A DNA stretch of 48,815 nt from Ettlia oleoabundans (taxonomy: Eukaryota > Chlorophyta > Chlorophyceae > Chlamydomonadales): NCBI GenBank assembly GCA_019693395.1, contig JAAMXP010001184.1, positions 1 through 48,815 of the forward strand. The letters are read 5' to 3'. A program made the translations under genes and the position numbers. Below, in pieces: positions 12,020 to 24,278 of this stretch. The notes under the pieces were generated by a model, which was not told the DNA's origin, made no database searches, and was given only the letters and a program-made list of their open reading frames with translations. Numbering within the stretch: the stretch's first letter is position 1; the number at the start of each line of letters is the position of its first letter.

Positions 12020-13500
12020 TCAACTTGAGCAGCTGGAATGGGTGTCCCAACAACCAAGGATGGTGCAAGGTGCCCATGCAGTCAAGCAGTCGGCACTGCG
12101 CACGCTTGAGAACATATACACCCCTGCCTGGCCCCTGCACCTGAGAGCTTGTGCCGCCGCCCGCCGCTCCACCAGCTCAGCGTTGAGTGTGTGCAGCAGC
12201 GTCTGCCGCGCCTGAACTGGTCGCAGCAGGTTGGCAAGGTGCTGCATGTTGCGCAGCACTGCCGACGTGTTCTCCACCTACATGCAGGGACAGGCGGGCG
12301 GGGCATGGGTTGACTTGCTTTGAATCCGTTGCCAGAGCTCTGCGAGACACGTGTGCAGCTCTGGCGGGCAAGCTGATATCCTATGGCCAGCCACAGACTG
12401 TGCTCACAGCTGTGGCAAAATGTGTAGCTTTGCAAGCTGGTGCGAGCCGGCTAGCAATACAGGCACCGAATGCCTACAGCCCCTGGGGTGTTAGGCATGG
12501 AACTGGTCGTAAGCCTTTGGTATCGATCTGAACCAAGATTCACACCCTTCAGTCGAATGTAAAGGCGCCTTGTCAAGCAGCACAAACTGATTGATTGCTG
12601 TGCCTGCTGTGGCTACGTCATGTTACGACTCGGCCGTGAACCAGCTTGCTTCCTTCCTTGGGGCACTACAATCGTCAATGCTCCCACTATGGTTATAGCG
12701 CAATGTCAGCCCACCTGGCGTGCCCACATGCTTGGCTTCTCCACCAGCACGTTCAGCAGCTCCAGAATGTTGGCAGCCAGCTCGCGGTGCAGCACCAGCA
12801 GTTGCGCCTTGAAATCTGCAACAAACCCATCCACAAGTCCGTAGGGTGCTTGCAGGTAATGTTTTGCTTGGGTCGCCCATACTAGACGGGCATGCAGGGT
12901 ATGGAACAGCGTAGAAAAGGCATCAGTGACGCAACTGGTGCTTGCATCCATCACACATGCTGGGCTGCAGGCGCCACTCTTTTCGCACGACCCACAGTAA
13001 GCGCGTGGGTAGCCCGGCAGCCGGGGTTGGGCCAACAAGAGGTGCTGCTCTACTGTGAGTTGAGGGTTGTCACCCACCTATGCTGCCGTCTGGCTTCACT
13101 TCGTACAGCCGTTTGCCAGTCAAGGGCGGCAGCACCACTTCAGTCTGCAGGAGGGGCAAAGTAGCACGCTGGCAGGGTTGCTAAACGAGCTGGGGTCGAT
13201 ACAGGGGGTCAGCTGGCGGTTTGCCAGACAGGGGCGGCCGTGTGCTGAGCAGAGCACCTTGGCAGCCTGCTCGAGCATATATGTACCAAAAGCAGTTCCA
13301 TCTCGAGTCAATGGACCACGTACCGAGTCAGCAATGGCAAACTGCTGATAGTTGCCCACCACCGGCGGCGGCGGCAGAGGTGGCAGCGGGCGGTCCGCGC
13401 TACCGTCGGCATCGCTGCGATACAATCGATAGAATGGAGGCGGCGGGGGATAGAGCTGCTGCTGCTGTGGAGCTTGCTGCTGTGCGGTTTCCTGCGCCAT
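12020..13500 (-). CDS. MED7: Mediator complex subunit 7
   Basis: Middle-module subunit of the RNA polymerase II Mediator complex, nuclear. Exons 13324-13500, 13078-13144, 12715-12848, 12141-12277 are well supported and in phase; a last exon 12020-12104 (or a shorter form using an acceptor near 12030) closes the frame at about 199 aa. Seen: the family's N-terminal Pro-rich PPPPPFYRLYR block after a Gln-rich leader, LPPLTGKRLYEVKPDGSI, then the conserved helix LHRELAANILELLNVLVEKP and the signature region AVLRNMQHLANLLRPVQARQ with TLLHTLNAELVERR. These match plant MED7 in order. The C-terminal residues are the least certain part, since the expected final helix is short here. It ends tail-to-tail with SNM1. 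Confidence 0.9.
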
Positions 13501-14051
13501 GACCTTCGGTAGAAGGTGCCTCCGCCTCTGCAGACTGCAGCTTACTGCTTTGTTATTATTATGAGATATAATAGCAGATGCAATGATAGATGATCGGCCA
13601 CAGCGCGGTCTGGGACTCTGTTTGTACTGCTGCCGCCATGCCTCCGCTTTGCTGTGCCGCCGCTCTATGCCTGGCTATTAACATTCTACCCCGGGTTCAG
13701 TTCATTGCATCAATCTCAGGCACTACATAGGAATGTAATCGATGTGTACTGGGCTGGTGCACGGCCAGTGATGCACTTGCTTGGAAAAATTACGCTCACA
13801 GCGACCTATTAAATCATCGTCAATGAGCAGAGGCAGCAGCCTATGGGCAGTGATGTGGGGCAAGAACAGCATGCGAGTGGAGGTCAATAGACAGAAAACA
13901 GCAGAGAACTCTGCCTTTATGCTGACAAGGTTGTGATACAAACGCAATACAACCTGGTTGGGTGTAGATTCCAATACCATGGCAGGGTTTCCTGGCCCTG
14001 TTGATAGGACGCAACCCTTGTCTTCTTGCAGATCCATGCGAGGCAAGGCTG
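13501..14051. other. Intergenic between the channel gene and MED7
   Basis: About 550 bases upstream of MED7 (minus) and downstream of the glutamate-receptor-like gene (minus). One minus-strand ORF (13723-14046) has no recognisable similarity and is probably 3' UTR of the channel gene. An AT-rich stretch at 13550-13575 lies just upstream of MED7. Confidence 0.5.
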
Positions 14052-17000
14052 CTACACATTGTTTGGCAGCTCTGGTACCTCTTCTATGCGCTCATCCACC
14101 ACCCGCTGCCCGCCGTCCATGTAGGAGGTGCCCGCCTGCGCCTCCATGCGATCACACAGCTCCCGCACGTGAGCCAGCAGCTGCACCACAGACTGCTCCC
14201 CAGGCATGGGGGTCACCGGGCTGCCGCACAAGCTGTCTGGTCCCAGTGCCAGCTCGTCCAAGACCACCGGTCCCTGTATGTTGCCGCCTTCCAATGCGGC
14301 CGCCTCGGCCTCCCGCCGAGCTGCGCCAATCTGCATGCAGTGAATGCGGCAAGAACCATGATGGTTGCATGCGCTCAGGCAACACAGCAGGGTGACCCAC
14401 CTCAAGCAGGACAGCACCCCTGCACTGATGCATCAAATCATCAAGACGAAGCAGAATGCGGAACAGATTTCTTTTCACACCTGTGCGCCATAAATGGAGA
14501 CAGTTTGGCGGAAGCCCACCCCTGCCTTGAAAGAGTGGGGCCGAGAGGAGCTCTGCCGAACAGCATGGTGGTGTGTGCCGCCTGCCTTGACGCCTGCTGC
14601 ACTAGCGGCAAGCGTAGCAGCTCGTTGCTTCTTATGCCTAACCCACAGCCGCAGGCCCAGAAGCCAGAGCAGGGACAGGGCAAAGCCTGCAGCTAGAATG
14701 ACCCACAGGCCTGCAGCCAACCGGCAGAGGTGTGTGTGTCATGAGGCACATCTTAGGACTGCAACTTGTAGCGGCATGAAACCCTCCTAGGTATACACAG
14801 CAGCGTGCAAGATTAGAAGTGGTCATGCCCGACACCTAAACAGATGGTTGCACAGACTGGTGATTTGAGTAGACACCCTGACTGAGTCATGCCAGCTCAC
14901 CTGAAACCTGGCTGAAGGTGATCGAGGTGCTGTCATCCACATTGTTGTTGCACTCAGTACGTGGAATAGCGATGAATGTGGCTCGCAGCTGCACAGCAGA
15001 ATATCAGCCTGAGGTGCAGTTCATGGAGAGGCAAGTCGTTTTCGGCTGGCTAAACAGTGACTGACAACAGTCCAGCACTATCCTTGAGGCGAATAATGAG
15101 CAACACAGCGCCCAAGTAAGCTTGCCTGCTCAGCTGTGCCGTCTTCCTGCAGCCCCAAAATCTTCTCGTCGAAAGAGTCAACCAGGGCTGAATTGGTGCC
15201 AACTCGGAACGCCATCCCAAAGTCAAAGGGGGCAAACGAGTCGACGAGCCTCAGGTCACACCCCCCCAGAGCTGCCACGTACTGCTGCACAGGCTCGTCG
15301 ATGGCTGTGGCGACGAGGATGCCCTGCCGGAGCTTGGGCACCCAGTCGGTGAACGCGGTATCAATGCTCTGCGTGCATCAATCAGGGAACAGCAGATGGT
15401 CACAGGCACTAGCAGAGGCTTTTTGATGCGCTGCGGACTTGATATAATGCTCAACTTGAAAGTCAGTTTGTTGAACAGTCGCTGCGATGAACAGGTATGT
15501 CAAGATGTACCTCAAAAGGCAGCTCTGACGCCGCAATTCCAAGCTTGGCCATGCGAGGGATGTAGACGCCAACAGTGCCCACAGCCTTGCCCCTCAGGTC
15601 ATCTACGCTCCTGATGCTGGTGGCCAGCTGGCTTACAGTCAGCGCAGCTGCCAGATTGGCGCAGTCTGCAGGCAACAAGCGCTCAGCAGAATGATATTTC
15701 GACGAAATTGCAACAGTGCCGACAGCATGCAAACAGGAAGCTTTTAGCACTGCAAATGACTTGCAGTGGCGGACGCAGAGGTGTATGCATGCATACGCAG
15801 CACCACATACATGTGTTGACCAGCACAGTCGCCAGGAACCCATAAATGATGGCAATCACTCGGGACGAGATGGCAGTGACTTGGAACGGCTCCTGCCAAC
15901 ACGATCAGCAACAGTAGGGTTGTGTGACACATTTACAGGGGGTAGGGCAATTGCAGGGCAACAGGGTGGCACCAGCAACCAACGACATACAATGAAGCGC
16001 AAGACGACGGCTGTGCTAGCCATGCAGGTGCCGGCCCCCTGTCCTTACCAGCAGCATCATTGTCCACATGCTGCGCCACGAGGCCTCCTTCAGGCCCGGC
16101 ATCATGTCACGCCGACGGATGCGCCCCTGCACAAGCAACGGCAGTGCCACACCTTGTCGACGCTTGAGACCACAACCATGCAGGACCATGATGCCCGAAC
16201 ATCAACTGCAGAATTGCATACTACTATACAGTAATAGGGCTGAATTGTGATGGATGCATACTACCTACTAGCTGCGCAGTCCCAGCTCACCTCGATAGAG
16301 ATGAACTCAGTGATGAAGGTGATGGCGGGGATGGCCATCACTGTCAACGCAATGGCGAGCCACACTGCAGGGTAGGGTTACCAAAGTTGGGCCGCGATCG
16401 GTAAGCAAATAGGAGCAGCATTGGCCAGGCACGTTGCTGCAACTGGCACCATGTCATGCCGCGGATGAGGGACAACAATGACCAGCGGCAAGGCCGACAA
16501 TGCCCTCATTTGCCATGATTTATATTCTGCCCATCCACCCCCGCCCGATGGCACACGCGCTAGTGCCCCTGCCCCTCACCCGTCCAGTTGAATGGGCGCA
16601 AGAAGAACCACCCGGTGTCGTGCTTCTCCTCGGCATACACCATGATGGACAATGAGGAGCGGTAGGTGGGGTAGGAGAACTGGATGCCGCGCCCTTCACG
16701 CTCGCTGCTGATGGTGATGCCCGCGGTGGCCATGCTGCAAGTGCCGTTGAGGGCTGTCAAATCATCAATCATGTCGCTGAAAGGCATGCATACAAATTCG
16801 TAGGTGTCGCCCGGCTGCGCCTTGTCGCTGGCTGCAGCGGGGCAGCAGTGAGGTGCGTTGACATTATAGAGTACAGGCAGCGAAAGACCCCCGGCAACTT
16901 ACGAAAGCAGCGCAGCATAGTAGCCTGCGAGTGCCTCTCCATGCAACGGTGCTGCATGCAACAGACTGACAGCAGCTCACTCTCTTTCCAGCCCAGCCGC

Positions 17001-17333
17001 TGTGCGCTGCGTCTGAACAGCTCAATGTCGAAGCCGCTGTACGTGGATGGGTTGGCAAAACTCCTGCACGTCGACCTGAAACAACACCAGCACACTTGTG
17101 GGGCATGCGTCAGAAAGCTATTAGCATTACCTGGGCGGCGTGCACCACGACAGCTTGCAAAAGGCTGCCCCGGCCAGGGGCCGACAGGCTACCACATGCA
17201 TGCAGCTGATGCAGGCGTGGCAAGCGCACATGGGAGGGTTGTCCGACGTGCACACCACGTAGTGCTCTGCCCAGGCTGCCGGCAGGCAGGCTGTGCAGAG
17301 GAACACCACTACTCCCAGCTGCCTGCTCGGCAT
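14052..17333 (-). CDS. Ionotropic glutamate-receptor-like ligand-gated channel (GLR-like), no amino-terminal domain
   Basis: Predicted plasma- or endomembrane cation channel gated by amino acids. Eleven exons: 17230-17333, 16981-17063, 16580-16831, 16291-16364, 16049-16126, 15811-15892, 15511-15665, 15126-15368, 14901-14988, 14481-14710, 14052-14330, closing exactly as 555 aa. Order: signal peptide 1-22 (MPSRQLGVVVFLCTACLPAAWA is 22 residues, ending AAWA), ligand-binding half S1 with TSDNPPMSF, STYSGFDIELFRRSA and AGITISSEREG (about 23-146), M1 (147-168, LAIALTVMAIPAITFI), pore loop SMWTMMLLEPFQVTAISSR, M3 ending NTYCANLAAALTV (the SYTANLAAF-type gate motif), S2 with DDLRGKAVGTVGVY and SFAPFDFGMAFRVG, then M4 (about 388-408, LWVILAAGFALSLLWLLG) and a cytoplasmic tail. 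The large LIVBP-like amino-terminal domain of plant GLRs and animal iGluRs is absent. Intron 8 has a GC donor. Ligand and ion selectivity cannot be read from the sequence. Confidence 0.88.
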
Positions 17334-17910
17334 GGCTGGCGGCGCCACCGGCTGCCTGCTGCGGCCAGTGGGGGGCGCTTCCAGGTAGTGCAGAGCTGTC
17401 GATTCCAGCAAATCTGCCACACGGGAACTCTAATACAACGCTGTCTACGTTCTCTGTTGCCGAAGGTGGGCCGCGGGCAGTCAGATGGCAAGGGGCAAGC
17501 ACGGAGCGCTTTAAGGCGGAGCCATGCACTATACTGGCTATGGAACGTCTCACAAGTGCGCACAACCCCGAGCATGAGGCTGCTTCTGCAACAACGTGGG
17601 CGGTACGCGTGCGGCTCGGCCGTACTGCGGTGGCCGGAGTTCGGAGAACCCGAGAAGCATCCATCGTTTGAATACATGGTTTTTCAAACCTGTTCTTTCA
17701 TTTCAGTACAACAGCTATCGTCTAGGCCCACCTTTGTTGACTGGGTGTATAGACACAGGTTTGGGTGGAACAAGCAGCGGTTACCCTCCAGATCTAGGAA
17801 ATTGTCGCATTGTCAAGTCTGCCTGAGTGATTGAGCCGTACAGCGGAGCGCCTTCCGCAACTTGCGCCTTCCGACACGGAGCTGTGCCCACCCCTGCGCA
17901 CCCTACTGCA
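17334..17910. promoter_or_regulatory. Divergent intergenic region, probable shared promoter
   Basis: About 580 bases between the head-to-head starts of the GLR-like channel (minus, 17333) and the galactosyltransferase gene (plus, 17911). Both promoters and 5' UTRs must lie here. No specific element was identified. Confidence 0.45.
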
Positions 17911-20900
17911 ATGCGGTGCTCAAACTATCAACTTGCACGTGCAAACCTGATGTGCGGCGCGGTAGCCTCCATCCTGCTGCTTGTGCCGCTGCCGGCGACC
18001 GCGACTGCGGCGTCGCACAGCGGCCTTAGCGCGCCGCACACCATTTTCGTGGCAGAGTGCAGGTACGCATCACTCCACCTGGATCTAGCACATTAGCAAT
18101 TAGGTCACTGCTCCAATACTTCTTGTGAAGCATTCCTTCATGCAGTGATTACATGGACTGGCAAAGCATTGCCGTTGTCTACTCGCACCGCAAAGCGGGG
18201 GTGGCTGGCCCCATCACCAGGTGTGGGCGCATGCCATCTGGCTGTATATTATACATTCATGGTTTTTGTGTGAGTGGCTGCTGTCATGCCTGCGTTCCTG
18301 AATCTTGTCCAGGCAACGTCAGAAAATCCAACAAGCCTGCTGTGATCTGGCATCCCCTGCAGGCTCCTGACTTGCAGCCCTGAGGCGTTGGCAGCTTACC
18401 CAAATATGGATTTGGTGCCCACCCACATTGCTCCCAGGTGGGTGCTCTCATCTGCTCCCATCTGCCCCGATAATCTCCTGGTGCAAACAGATCATGCCCC
18501 AGCTGCAGAAGAGGGATGTTAGCTTGCCAACGTGCGGTGTTGCTCCACTCACCCTCGCACTGCCCGCCCATTTGAACACTGCAGCTGGACCTTCAACCCC
18601 CACAACAACGACACGTACCTGGCAAGTTCCTGCATGTAGTTTCTGTGCAAGAAAAAACATTACCTGGAAGATATCGGTCGGCATATCATCTGAGATACCC
18701 CAAAGGCTGAGCCTGACATGACATACTGCAGGCATACAACAAGCCTGCCGCCATTGTCCACTGGCTGCAAGAGGTATTGTGATTAAACTTGCAGCTCTCC
18801 TCAGCCGTCACTGCTCATTCGATCCACCTGAATTGTTGTTTTCAACTTCAAGCACTTCATCTTTGACGCTTCGTCCTGGGCTGTGTGCTGCGCCTCCTGT
18901 TTCCAGGCACCGCCCAAGCAGGAGTGGGTGCTGGTGATTGATCCTGACATGATTATCAGGGACAGCTTTTCCGACTGGGGGCGCGTGTATGGCGCAGGTG
19001 CGCTGTGGCAGCAAGTAGCTCAATGCACGGGAGAGGATGTCTTACAGGGACCGCCAAAAGTCCAGTCCCAGCTTGGGATGGCCTGCTGGGATTGCTGCAG
19101 TCTTTGGGCAGCTGGGGCAGCCTGGTGTGCCTTCCATTCACCTGTCAATGTGCAGTACTTTCCATACCATTCCACCCTCAGCCTATCTACTGGTGAGCTG
19201 CTGGCAGTCCCACAGCCATCCACCTGGCCCCTCTCTTTCTGCCATATGCAGAGCGTGGCTGGGCTGTCAGCGTGCACTTTGGCTACATGCAGGGCGTGAA
19301 CAACAACCTGTCAGGGACGCATATACCTGAGATACCGCCCCGCCAGGATTCCTTCGCCGGTGGGTGGTGGGCATTGAAAGGGCGTAAGCGCCTCGCCATT
19401 GACGTTGACCCGCTTCACTTATCCTGGCATCGTCTGCCGGGACACTGACATTTTTGCCGCAATGCCCACTGAAAACTGCTGCATTGCACCCTGACAGCTG
19501 CTCCCACATTTTCTCAGCCAGCATGCTCACAATTCCTGTCCCTAGAGAGCTTGAAATAGCTGGCGGGCAGGGTTGCAGGTCCTCGTGGGAGGCGGGGCGA
19601 CCAGGTTAGCGGTGTGGTGCTGATGCAACGTGATGACCTGGCCTCCACAGCGCGCCTGTGGCTGCACTACAGTGAGGTGGGGTACCTCACTGCTGTTCTG
19701 CTGCTGGTGCTGCTACTGCCCCCTTGGTTGCCGCTTCCAGTATGCTGCCCTCAGAGTCGCAGCTGTATAAGATGGGAGGCCTTACAATGTACCTCTTGCC
19801 TTGCGAAGTTGTCCTCCTGCGGGGCGCTTCCTGCTTTCCCTATAGCATCCACCACACACATCGTCCGGCTTGCTGCTGTCCACCTGCCGCACAGGTGGTG
19901 CGTGACGATCCGATGGCCTACAACGAGACAGGAGATGAGTGGGCACAGCAGCCCGGCAGAAAGCCCTGGATTGCAGAAATGTGGGTGCTATACGCCTGTT
20001 ACTGCTGCGCAGTGAGTTCGCCAACTGCCAGTCAGGAGCAGCCTGCTGGGTGTTTCTGTATAGCTGGGTGCTTCTAGCTAGCCATGGCAGGCAGGACCGT
20101 TCCCACCTGTCAGTGCATGGCAGCACAATATGCAGCATGTTTGCAACAGAATATGGAGCACACGGCGTTCCTGCATGTACCTACATTCTGCACCCTCAAA
20201 CTCACATATGATCTGGTTGGCCACTGTGACACTACTGGGAGTCTGGGGCTGATGTGTGTGATTGATTGTGATTGCGACATACTCGGGGGTCTGCCCTTCC
20301 CATTGTCATGTGCAGGTATGGCTACAGCTTTGGTGCTGCGGTGGCTGGTGTGTGGCACAGGGTGGACCTCATGGCGCAACTCTACCCAGGCTACACAGCG
20401 CAGGGTGGGTGGGAGGCATGAGGCTAGTCACCAGGCTAGTCCTGCACCTGTTGATAGCCAGTTAGGTGGCTGAGGTACTGTTTAATGTATCACAAAGTTC
20501 AGGCACTTAGCCGCGGCAGTATATGGTTGTGGATCGGCAAAGCCTCAATGCCCTGATAGCAGGCACGGCTGTGGCACTGTCGGTGCATTATGGCCATGCC
20601 ACCTTTCAATACTCATTAGATGATGGTGGATGAGCTTGTCTGACAGTAGCTTGTCATCCTTGAAGCTTTATGATGCTGGCTGGCTGCTGTAGGTTGTTTG
20701 AGAACTGCACCTCCACCCAGCCCCACTCCCAACCTCCCCCTGCTGCCGAATCTCCTTCGCCGCAGATAAGCCGCTGATCCTGCACTACGGGCGGCTGTTT
20801 GAGATAGGCAAGACGTACAATTTCCAGAAGCACTGGTTCTTCCATTTCAAAGCCACACAGGTAAGCTTGGCCATAGCCTGATCCCATGGCCGTATCATTG

Positions 20901-23165
20901 CCGTGGCAGTAAAAGGCAGCACTGGAATGCTTTGCTCAGCTGCTGCGGGGCATCCCAGACATGAAAGGCATCACGGGAGAGCTGCACCTGCTGTTAGGAC
21001 AGCAGATATCAACTGCAAAACTACCCCACGACCTAACTGCACCCACCAGCTGCCTACCACCCTGCATGCAGTGCCCACCGTGGCCCCACATGCACCAGCC
21101 GCTGAAGGACAAGTCCGCGGCAGGAGGCATCTCGGGAGGCTTGTTCCCGCACCCACCCCACCCTGGGGAGTTTAGAGCCCTGGTGCGCTGGCCGCCTGCT
21201 TGTGCGCCTGTCTGTGGGGATGACCTTACACAAAACATACATGGGTGCATGCCATGTGGTGGTCCATGGCTTGGCCAACCAACGCTTAAGTACAGCTAAC
21301 CTGAGTGTTGCACATATTGCGGTTTAAGAGCGTGCCGGCACCTGCGCCGACCCAAGTTCAGTGCCCCGAGCTGCACGCAAAACGGCCTCACCCACCTCGG
21401 CTTGCCCTTCCCTTGTGCAGCCTGTTCCAGAGCGGTACAAGGAACTGCTTTCTATTTCCGTGATAGCCACCATAAATGCTGCCATGTGTGAGCGGCACCT
21501 GGTCAGCTGCCCCGTCAGTGATGAGCTGAAACGGGAGTGTGGCAAGGCAAGCAAGACGCCCGGGAATGCTGCTGCACGCTGCTCATGCCTTTCCTAACAG
21601 TCATAAGGGGGGGCTGCCAGGCTGGCGCGGTGGCTGCCGCCTGCTTTGACCGTGCAGTGTGTGCTGGAGTAACGGAAGAGCGTGCAGGGCAGGTCCCTGC
21701 TTGTTGACACAGTCTACTGATGCACCTTACTCGTACCCTGCTGAGTCAATGCTGTGGTCCTGGGTCCCAGTTGTGCACCGGTTAGGGAGGTGTGCTTGGC
21801 CATTCGGCAGGTTTGGTGCAACCAGTGGAGGGTGCAGGTGCTGGAGCAGGAGGTGGACGTCGCATCGCTCAGCACAGATTTGACCAGCCCGTTCAGCACC
21901 CGTATCTGTGTTACGGGCTTGTGTCATACCTCTGGTGCAGGCCAGGCTGCTGGAGCGCGAGGTGGATGCCGCCTTGCAAGAGTTGGAGGTCAGCAGGCAG
22001 CATGGCTCGCAGCGCATCTGCAAGGACACGTGAGCTACACCCCCGCCCTGCCTCTGCTGCAAGCACCCTTGGTCACCACGCTCTGGCCCAGTGCTGTGGT
22101 ACTCGTATTGAAAGAGTGCTCAGTGGTGTTGTCGATTTGTTGCGGTGCCCTTCTGCCTTGCCAGTTTGCAGGCTGCAATGTTAAATTCTGCATGCGATCC
22201 TCAGCAGCTGGATATCACTGTACATGCAGGGCCGGTCCATTTCACTTGTGTAGAGTGTTTGTTTTGCAATGCCCAATGTGGCTAAGTAGACTGTAACCAC
22301 ATCATGCACGCATGCCCACATTTGTACGCTATGCCTGCTCTTGCAGGACGGTGGAGTGCCGGGGTTGGGCTGACCAGGGTTTGTGCTGGCAGGATCCGCT
22401 GTACATGCACTGGCACTGCAGGGAGAGCTGCCGCCTGTGCCGCCTGCCAGCTGGACGCCAGCAGCTGCCCTTTGGCTCAAGCAGCGGCGGCACCGAGCGG
22501 GGCGGCTTCAACACTGATGGTCAGAACCAGCAGCCACAGCTGCAGCAGCAACCGCAGTCACAGCCGCAGGTGCAAATGCAACATGGGGCAGGCAGAGGGC
22601 AAAGGTGGCTTGCACATTCTTTGTACGCACGCAGCTGGCCTGGGATCTCTGTTGCCGATGCTGATGCCCCCGGCAGCGAAAGGCAGTTAGCCCTGCACCA
22701 CAGCATGTTGTATGGCGCAGCGGGTGCATGGGCGCTCCTGCTTGTGGCGCTGTTTGGAGCAGTGTTGCGGGGCGTTTGGTGGCACAACGTGCGACATGGG
22801 CCGGCAGCAGAGCGGAGGCCACGTCATGCCGCTCCTAAAGCGCTCAACAGGTTGTTGGGTGGCGGCAGGCAAGGCGGCAGCGGGCATGCCAGCCCCTGTA
22901 TCCCGCTGCTCAGGTACGACTGGCCTGGCTTGCCATACGAGCTGTACTCTCTGCAAATTGCCCGCGTCCAGCAGTCAAACTTCAGGGTACTGCCTGAGAA
23001 ACATGTCTCACCTAATGACATGCTCAATGCTGCTTTGCCCTGTGATGGTTACCTGCTTTGTGATGGTTGCCTGCAGGGGCCATAGAGCTGAAGCGGGCCC
23101 CATTTGACGAGGCAGGCCTGCGCTATAACCCACACTCTGACACTGCTGGTTACACCACGGTGTAG
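17911..23165 (+). CDS. Peptidyl-serine O-alpha-galactosyltransferase-like enzyme with ShKT domain
   Basis: Family known in algae and plants to galactosylate serines of hydroxyproline-rich glycoproteins (SGT1/SERGT) in the secretory pathway. Exons 17911-18062, 18146-18220, 18363-18437, 18585-18621, 18732-18773, 18907-18997, 19252-19359, 19579-19676, 19895-19980, 20316-20404, 20766-20860, 21072-21182, 21421-21546, 21941-22029, 22347-22858, 23077-23165 close as 624 aa. Seen: hydrophobic N-terminal signal anchor, HTIFVAECR, WQSIAVVYSHRKAG, VPTHIAPSWTF, NKPAAIVHWLQE, DxD-type VLVIDPDMIIR, GWAVSVHFGYMQGVNN, RRGDQVSG, KPWIAEMYGYSFGAA, ILHYGRLFEIG, GGLFPHPPHP, then a six-Cys ShKT module (CKDTTVECRGWADQG to CRESCRLC) and a membrane span (AWALLLVALFGAVLRGV). 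Introns 4 and 13 have GC donors. The C-terminus after the span is uncertain: read-through would stop at 23085. An unused copy of the LEREVDAAL-type stretch lies in the intron near 21838-21870. Confidence 0.87.
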
Positions 23166-23594
23166 CAAGCAGGCTGCTGAATGGCATGAACAATCATTGC
23201 AGCTCAGCTGTGGAGGACAAGCTGTGGTTTCCACGTCCATGCTGCTCAAAGCAACCACATTTGAAAAGGAACAATCAACAGGGTGGTGGCACTGCAACTT
23301 ATCACGCTGTGCAGCTACCAAGCACTGTGATTCGATGTTTATGACCACGCTTCTCTACGACCAAACTCCATAGCAGTCCGCACCATTGCACATCTTATAA
23401 CCTCGCCACCACCCACCCCTCTGGTCCTGCTGCATTAGTCTCCTTACATCGATAGCTTGTGATCAGATGGTATTGCAGTGACCCCAGCTGGTTAACAAAC
23501 ACAGTTGTATGTGCCAAGGGCTGTTGTTTTGACGGAAGACCGAAGGCTCAAAAAGCAGGCAGGACAGGAAGGAAGGCATAGCAATGCGGGGGGG
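23166..23594. other. Intergenic, 3' flank of galactosyltransferase gene
   Basis: About 430 bases downstream of the galactosyltransferase stop, running into the N gap. It ends in a G run just before the gap. No gene or signal recognised. Confidence 0.5.
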
Positions 23595-24168
23595 NNNNNN
23601 NNNNNNNNNNNNNNNNNNNNNNNNNNNNNNNNNNNNNNNNNNNNNNNNNNNNNNNNNNNNNNNNNNNNNNNNNNNNNNNNNNNNNNNNNNNNNNNNNNNN
23701 NNNNNNNNNNNNNNNNNNNNNNNNNNNNNNNNNNNNNNNNNNNNNNNNNNNNNNNNNNNNNNNNNNNNNNNNNNNNNNNNNNNNNNNNNNNNNNNNNNNN
23801 NNNNNNNNNNNNNNNNNNNNNNNNNNNNNNNNNNNNNNNNNNNNNNNNNNNNNNNNNNNNNNNNNNNNNNNNNNNNNNNNNNNNNNNNNNNNNNNNNNNN
23901 NNNNNNNNNNNNNNNNNNNNNNNNNNNNNNNNNNNNNNNNNNNNNNNNNNNNNNNNNNNNNNNNNNNNNNNNNNNNNNNNNNNNNNNNNNNNNNNNNNNN
24001 NNNNNNNNNNNNNNNNNNNNNNNNNNNNNNNNNNNNNNNNNNNNNNNNNNNNNNNNNNNNNNNNNNNNNNNNNNNNNNNNNNNNNNNNNNNNNNNNNNNN
24101 NNNNNNNNNNNNNNNNNNNNNNNNNNNNNNNNNNNNNNNNNNNNNNNNNNNNNNNNNNNNNNNNNNNN
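23595..24168. other. Assembly gap (574 N)
   Basis: Run of N. It begins right after a run of eight G, the kind of sequence that breaks short-read assembly. It lies between two converging genes, so 3' UTR of either could be hidden; ORFs spanning it are artefacts. Confidence 0.98.
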
Positions 24169-24278
24169 GTATGGCCAACATTGCCAGAAGGAGGGCAGGG
24201 TTCAAAAGCACAGCGACAAGGCAGCAGCTCGGGATCTTACCACGATGCAGCAGGGACATTGAGCAGCCAAAAGCGGCA

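Noticed and set aside
13723..14046. Minus-strand ORF of 107 codons downstream of the GLR stop
   Set aside because: No similarity, no splice link, AT-rich like 3' UTR.
20936..21071. Frame GIPDMKGITGELHLLLGQQ as an exon of the galactosyltransferase
   Set aside because: Including it breaks the phase-0 join of the flanking exons (FHFKATQ to CPPWP), which matches the family exactly.
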